Shown one piece after another: positions 7,495 to 11,505 of a stretch of DNA of 11,505 nt. The notes under the pieces were generated by a model. The model searched no databases. It saw only the letters and a program-made list of their open reading frames with translations, and had not been told where the DNA came from. The translations under genes and the position numbers were made by a program. The stretch comes from Monoraphidium neglectum (lineage: Eukaryota; Chlorophyta; Chlorophyceae; Sphaeropleales; Selenastraceae), in assembly GCF_000611645.1 (NCBI RefSeq), contig NW_014011748.1, forward strand, positions 1 through 11,505, read 5' to 3'. The stretch's first letter is position 1. Every line of letters starts with the position of its first letter.

Positions 7495-9294
7495 ATGATT
7501 TCAACGCGGTCGGTGGGAGCACGTGTGCGTTCCAGCAACCACCATTGGCGGCACCTGGCAGCCTGTGCCCGCGTTGCAGCCACGGCGCGGCGGCAAGTGG
7601 TGGCGCGCGCGTCCGCCAGCACTGACCGGCTGCAGCGGGTGCTGTCAGACATCGATTCGATCAACTCCCAGGACCCACGCAAGACCACGTGGCAGGGGGA
7701 GGAGCTTCCGTACGAGCTGGCGTGAGTAGCCGGGCATAGGAAGCAACGCGCACAGTGGAAACAGCACCATGTGTCAATCTTTTGTGCAGTACCGCGCCCC
7801 AGCGCCGCCATTGGCTTGCCGGCGCTCTGCCATTTGATGTGTCCCTCCATATAAACACCTTGAGCTCAAGGCTTCAAGCAGCTCTGGAGCGTGCGAGTAG
7901 GCATTGAGGAAGCCCGTTGCCACCAGGCCACTCCCCTGCCAACTCTCCCTCCGAAGGTACTCCCGATGGCTCAGCGAATGGGTGGCGCGGCTGCAGCCCT
8001 CGCCATCCGACGAGCTGCTGATCGTGGCGCGCGGGCAGCACGTGGCGCGCTGGAAGTCCCCGCGCGACACCTACCCGGAGGTTTGAGCCCCCCGCAATTG
8101 CAGGCCGGACTGGATGCGTAGCAGTAGGGCTGGGGGCGCTGAGGTCGCGAGATCTGGCAACTCATTTTCAGGCCCGCGCTCCGGACGCAGCCGCGGAACG
8201 CATCCTCCAGCTCCTGCACTCACCTCCTTCCCCAACCTCCAGCAGTGCACATTTGCGGGGCCGCTCCCAACACCCCCACCACACGCCCTCTCGCCGCTCG
8301 GGATGCGCCTGACCCCCAACCCCTGCGCAGGGCCGCGCCGGCTACCTTAAGTGGCGCGCGGACCTGAAGCGCGCCCACGCCGACACTGTGGCCGGCCTCA
8401 TGGCCGAGGCCGGGTACCCAGAGGCCGCCGTGTCGCGTGTGAAGCGCATGATCAACAAGCTGGACCTCATGACAGACGAGGAGAACCAGGTGAGTCCTGC
8501 AGCTGCCGCGCCGGGGCAGCGGCCGCGGGCTCAACAAGGGGTTGGTACTGCGTGGCCGCAGCGCGGCCTGGCGACCGAGGTTGGGGCGACAAGGGGGGGG
8601 TTGCGTGTCCGACGGCGCGGGAGGTTGGGGTTGGCGGGGCCGCCCAAGAGTGTCGATGCAGCCCATGGCAGGGCGCAGCAAGGCCGCGCCCGCGTTCCCC
8701 TGCACCGTTTGTATGTAGTGTGACCTGCGGTATCGAGGCCACGCGTACTGCCCAGCACCGTCAAGGTGGCGTGGGCAGCTCGCCACACATCCACTGCGGT
8801 GTCGATGTTCCACATGCTCCACGCCTCAACACCCCTCCAGGTTGTCGAGGACGCGCTCTGCCTGGTGTTCCTGGAGCACCAGTTTGCCGAGCTTCTGGAG
8901 AAGGAGGGGGCAGACAAGGCACGTGCCGGGGCAGGGGAGGGTAGAAGAGAAAGGGAGGGGTGGGCACCACAGCAAACCCAGCAGCGCGTGGCTGCGGAGG
9001 GCGACCGCGCTCTTTGCTTGGGTTGAGGGGGGGCCATCCTCTAGCGCGGCGCCCCGCAGGGCAAAGGCGTCGTCTGCTTGACCTGTAGAACGCATGCATG
9101 CATTGATCGCACTCGGCGCAAATCTTTACTGAGGAGCTGCCCTAACATGCCACCGCTGACTTGCTCCTGCGCAGATGGTGGACATTGTGCGCAAGACCTG
9201 GGGCAAGATGGGGGAGAAGGGCCGCGCCGCCGCGCTCAAGCTCGCGCTGTCGCCGGCAGAGGCGGACGTGGTGCAGCGCGCCCTGAGCGGTTAG
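7495..9294 (+). CDS. Gene C: DUF4202-family protein (5 exons, 235 aa)
   Basis: Exons: 7495-7721, 7957-8080, 8331-8489, 8841-8918 and 9175-9294 (stop TAG 9292-9294). The spliced protein matches DUF4202 over almost its whole length. It begins with RLQRVLSDIDSINSQDPR (45-62), then LSEWVARL, the segment GQHVARWKSPRDTYP (102-116), GRAGYLKWRADLKRAH (118-133), an ALCLVFLEHQF helix (175-185) and DKMVDIVRKTWGKM (195-208). The molecular function of this family is unknown. The conserved His residues (104, 133) may be functional, which is inference. Bacterial members are roughly 190-200 residues; here the first 44 residues are extra, Arg/Ala/Ser-rich and almost free of acidic residues, which suggests an organelle transit peptide. 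Introns 1-3 are GT-AG (GTGAGT at 7722 and 8490); intron 4 appears to be GC-AG. The ATG at 7495 is the first in frame. A TGTAA at 9584-9588 could serve polyadenylation. Confidence 0.9.
8919..9174 (+). other. Non-canonical GC-AG intron in gene C
   Basis: Exon 4 ends ...GCAGACAAG and the next bases are GCACGT; the acceptor is GCGCAG at 9169-9174. Only this junction (phase 0) joins GADK to MVDIVRKTW, which matches the DK-x-x-DI-x-RKTW pattern expected for DUF4202. The nearest GT (8923) would add four bases and shift the frame. GC-AG introns are a known minor U2 class, usually with AG before and a purine-rich stretch after the GC. Confidence 0.75.
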
Positions 9295-9334
9295 GAGCAT
9301 TTTGATGGCAGCGCCGGCTGCCCGTGGCTGGTTG

Positions 9335-9415
9335 TGAGTCTGTTTGTTTGTGGTGTGTGCAAGAGTGTGCATGTGTGCGCGCAAGTGCGTGTGTGAGAGC
9401 GTGCATGTCAGCGTC
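9335..9415 (+). repeat. Degenerate GT-rich microsatellite
   Basis: Interrupted TG/GTGT runs (TTTGTTTGTGGTGTGTGC, TGTGCATGTGTGCGCG, GTGCGTGTGTGAG) begin about 40 bases after the gene C stop codon. Alternating purine-pyrimidine tracts like this are common in chlorophyte untranslated regions. It is too irregular for a copy number. Confidence 0.6.
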
Positions 9416-9583
9416 TGAGCACTATGGTGAAGTATGTGCACTGGAATGCTCATTTACTGATCAATGCATGTTGATATGGAGCTGATATTGATGCTGACGC
9501 TATCTGGATACAAACCAAATGACTTTCTGCTGCAATACATTGTGCTTTTGGGCAAAGCAGCGCAAGTTCGGGTCTGCTGCCGA

Positions 9584-9588
9584 TGTAA
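9584..9588 (+). terminator. Candidate TGTAA poly(A) signal for gene C
   Basis: TGTAA is the characteristic polyadenylation motif of green algae such as Chlamydomonas. This copy is on the coding strand, 290 bases downstream of the gene C stop and in the AT-richer flank. A five-base motif also occurs by chance, so support is modest. Confidence 0.4.
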
Positions 9589-9890
9589 CAAGCAATGGGA
9601 TACCGGGAATAAAGCGGCCCTGGGTGTATCTGGGGTGGAGCGTGGACGCCGCATGGCAACTTGGCCCATTGGCAGGCAATGCTGCATGACCATGTCCCGT
9701 GTGTGCACTCTGTGCCCGTTGCTGGTACGGTACCGGGAGTTGACCACGGCAGTGCATGCGGTATGTATAGCAGAAACACTTGCACGTGCGCATAGTCATC
9801 TAATCGAGCTGGTCCATTGGCATCTGCGTCAGCAATAACACTGTCACCGCACCGCGACAGATCTCGTTTTTCCAACCGTCGGCTCGCTCA

Positions 9891-11505
9891 ATGAAGGCGC
9901 TACATAGGCCAAGCATGGTATCACTGACAGCTGCGACTGCTCGCGTCGTGCATGTGCCTTGTCACCGCATCTTGAATCACCGGGACGCCGCGGACCGCTG
10001 CGCCGCTTCCACGCGCAGCAGACGCGGGGTCCTCCTTTGCGCCAGCAGCAGCGGCGTCGCCGCCGGTGCGCCCCGACCCACCGTTACCCCAGCACCAGCG
10101 CGCCGCGGCCCTCTCGCGCCGCGCGCCGCTGGCGATGACGGGCCGCTGCCTGCGCCGCGCCCTGAGCGCAAGCCGTTGGTGGTGGTGGGCAGCATCAACG
10201 CGGACATAGTGTTGGCGGTCGAACGCATCCCCGCGCCCGGCGAGACGCTGGGGGCGTCCTCCCTGAGCTTCTTCCCGGGCGGCAAGGGCGCCAACCAGGC
10301 GGCGGCGGCGGCGCGCCTGAACTATCCAACATACTTCATTGGTGCGGGGCCGGCTGCTTGCCGGTGCGCTTGATGCGTGTTTGGCTGCGGCTGCCGCTAT
10401 TGCTGGCTGCCCGAATGGGATGAAGCCGCCTTGCTGCCACAACAGCGGCCCTTCCCCCTTGCGGCTGCAAGCCCCCTTCGCCCCCCGGCTTCCCCCCTCG
10501 CGGCCGCACAGGCGCCACGGGCACCGACGCCAACGCCGGGCCACTGCGCGCTGCCCTGGAGGGGTGCGGCGTGCGGCTGGACCATCTAGGCGCCACTGAG
10601 GGCCCCAGCGGCACCGCCGTCATCCTGCTGCAGCCCTCAGGTGACCACAGGGTCCCCTAACCTCGGACCCTCCTCACACAACCACACCAACTGCAAAGCC
10701 AGCCCACACTTCAGCGGCCCGCCATCCATCTGGCAGCTGGAGGCCTGCTTTGAGGTGCACGCCAGCCGGACCAAATCTCAAATTATATCACCAGGTGCAT
10801 GTGAGCCCCAATCACCACATGCGTCTGCGCTCCTCCCCCTCCTGCTCCTCGACCACTCTTTTTGCAGGCGAGAACAGCATCATCATAGTGGGCGGCGCCA
10901 ACCAGGACGACCGGTCCTGGCGGCTGGCACCCGGCGCGCAGCAGCTGCTGCGCTCCGCGGGGGCGGTGCTGCTGCAGCGGGAGATTCCTGAGAAAGTCAA
11001 TATCGCGGTGGCCAAGGTGGGGGCAGGTTGTGTCATTGGAGGGGGGCGGACCCACAATGCAAGGAGCTGCGAATCGAGTTGAAGTGGCTGGTCGACAAGC
11101 AGATAAGTGTGCAAGGGCTCTGCACGTGCCCAATCCCACATCCGAGCAGCCGGCAGTGGGCCCCGCGACACACGCCCTTCCATCCCGTTCACCCGCACAA
11201 CCTGCGCGCGCCGCCACGCGCCACGCCGCGCGGCGCTGCGCGGCTCAGGCGGCGCGGTCCGCGGGCGTGCCCGTCTTTCTGGACGCGGGCGGCGTAGAGG
11301 CGCCTCTGTCACGGGAGCTGCTGTCCCAGGTGACCCTGCTGTCGCCAAACGAGACCGAGCTGGCGCGCCTGGCGCGGCGGCCCACGGGCAGCCTGGGGGA
11401 GGTCGAGGCCGCGGGGCGGGCGCTGCTTGGGAGGGGGGTGCCGCAGGTGCTGGTCAAGCTCGGTGGAGAGGGCTCCATGCTGCTGCAGGGTGCGGGGTGC
11501 GGGGG
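9891..11505 (+). CDS. RBSK: Gene D: plant-type ribokinase, PfkB family, 3' truncated by window
   Basis: Ribokinase phosphorylates D-ribose to ribose-5-phosphate with ATP. Exons: 9891-10341, 10512-10640, 10868-11016 and 11249 to about 11489; introns are GT-AG and phase-consistent. Residues 1 to about 93 are an Arg/Ala/Ser/Pro-rich leader, likely a plastid transit peptide as in plant ribokinases. The catalytic domain starts at KPLVVVGSINAD (94-105, ribose-contacting GSINAD), then GGKGAN (130-135, sugar-binding signature), ATGTDANAG (152-160), AVLLQREIP (226-234), LDAGG (254-258), LSPNETE (274-280) with the NxxE Mg/phosphate motif at N277-E280, and VLVKLGGEGS (311-320). LDAGG in place of the bacterial LNPAP is a plant-lineage trait. 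The next donor is probably G|GTGCGG at 11490; the C-terminal GAGD anion-hole motif with the catalytic Asp must lie to the right. The visible 323 residues show no frameshift or stop. Confidence 0.93.

Larger units (their letters stand above)
9295..9890. other. 3' region of gene C and promoter of gene D
   Basis: No further gene is evident. Bases 9335-9415 are a degenerate GT/GTGT-rich stretch, probably 3' untranslated sequence of gene C. A plus-strand TGTAA (9584-9588), the usual chlorophyte poly(A) motif, lies about 290 bases after the stop and is a candidate 3' end signal. Sequence after about 9600 would then be the gene D promoter and leader. Small open frames on both strands here lack protein-like character. 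Confidence 0.5.

Overview
This window looks like nuclear DNA of a green alga (Chlorophyta), most likely a GC-rich trebouxiophyte or chlorophyte. Genes are split into short exons by introns of about 150-350 bases with GT-AG borders. Coding parts are GC-rich and the gaps between genes are visibly more AT-rich. The ribokinase at the right end has the plant-type sequence and a plastid-like leader. Degenerate plant/algal telomere repeats (TTTAGGG) and pure CAG/CTG runs also occur. I see no bacterial operons, rRNA, tRNA, CRISPR array or complete mobile element.

Layout, left to right. Bases 1-998 hold no gene I can defend. Gene A (minus, 3678 to 999, eight exons, 251 residues) encodes a small, probably nuclear, coiled-coil protein of unknown function. 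An AT-richer gap of about 680 bases follows, with an orphan plus-strand splice-acceptor-like element at 3774-3907. Gene B (minus, 6449 to 4358, four exons, 537 residues) encodes an unrecognised protein with a 29-glutamine run, a mixed Gln/Arg run, acidic and proline-rich stretches and a helical C-terminus. Bases 6450-7494 are a divergent promoter region with a 15-base minisatellite and CACGTG motifs. Gene C (plus, 7495-9294, five exons, 235 residues) is a DUF4202-family protein, and its fourth intron is best explained as GC-AG. Bases 9295-9890 hold its GT-rich 3' region with a TGTAA signal. Gene D (plus, 9891 to the right edge) is a plant-type ribokinase with a putative transit peptide. Its last exons lie outside the window.

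The gene models were built by hand by joining GT-AG (or GC-AG) borders so that reading phase is kept across every junction. C and D are supported by family resemblance. A and B rest on phase consistency, protein-like composition and coiled-coil character only. A and B are both minus-strand and C and D both plus-strand, so B and C share a divergent promoter region. Ribokinase and the DUF4202 protein may both be organellar, but nothing shows a shared pathway. No obvious multi-gene system is encoded; the most unusual signals are the two uncharacterised proteins and the repeats within them.
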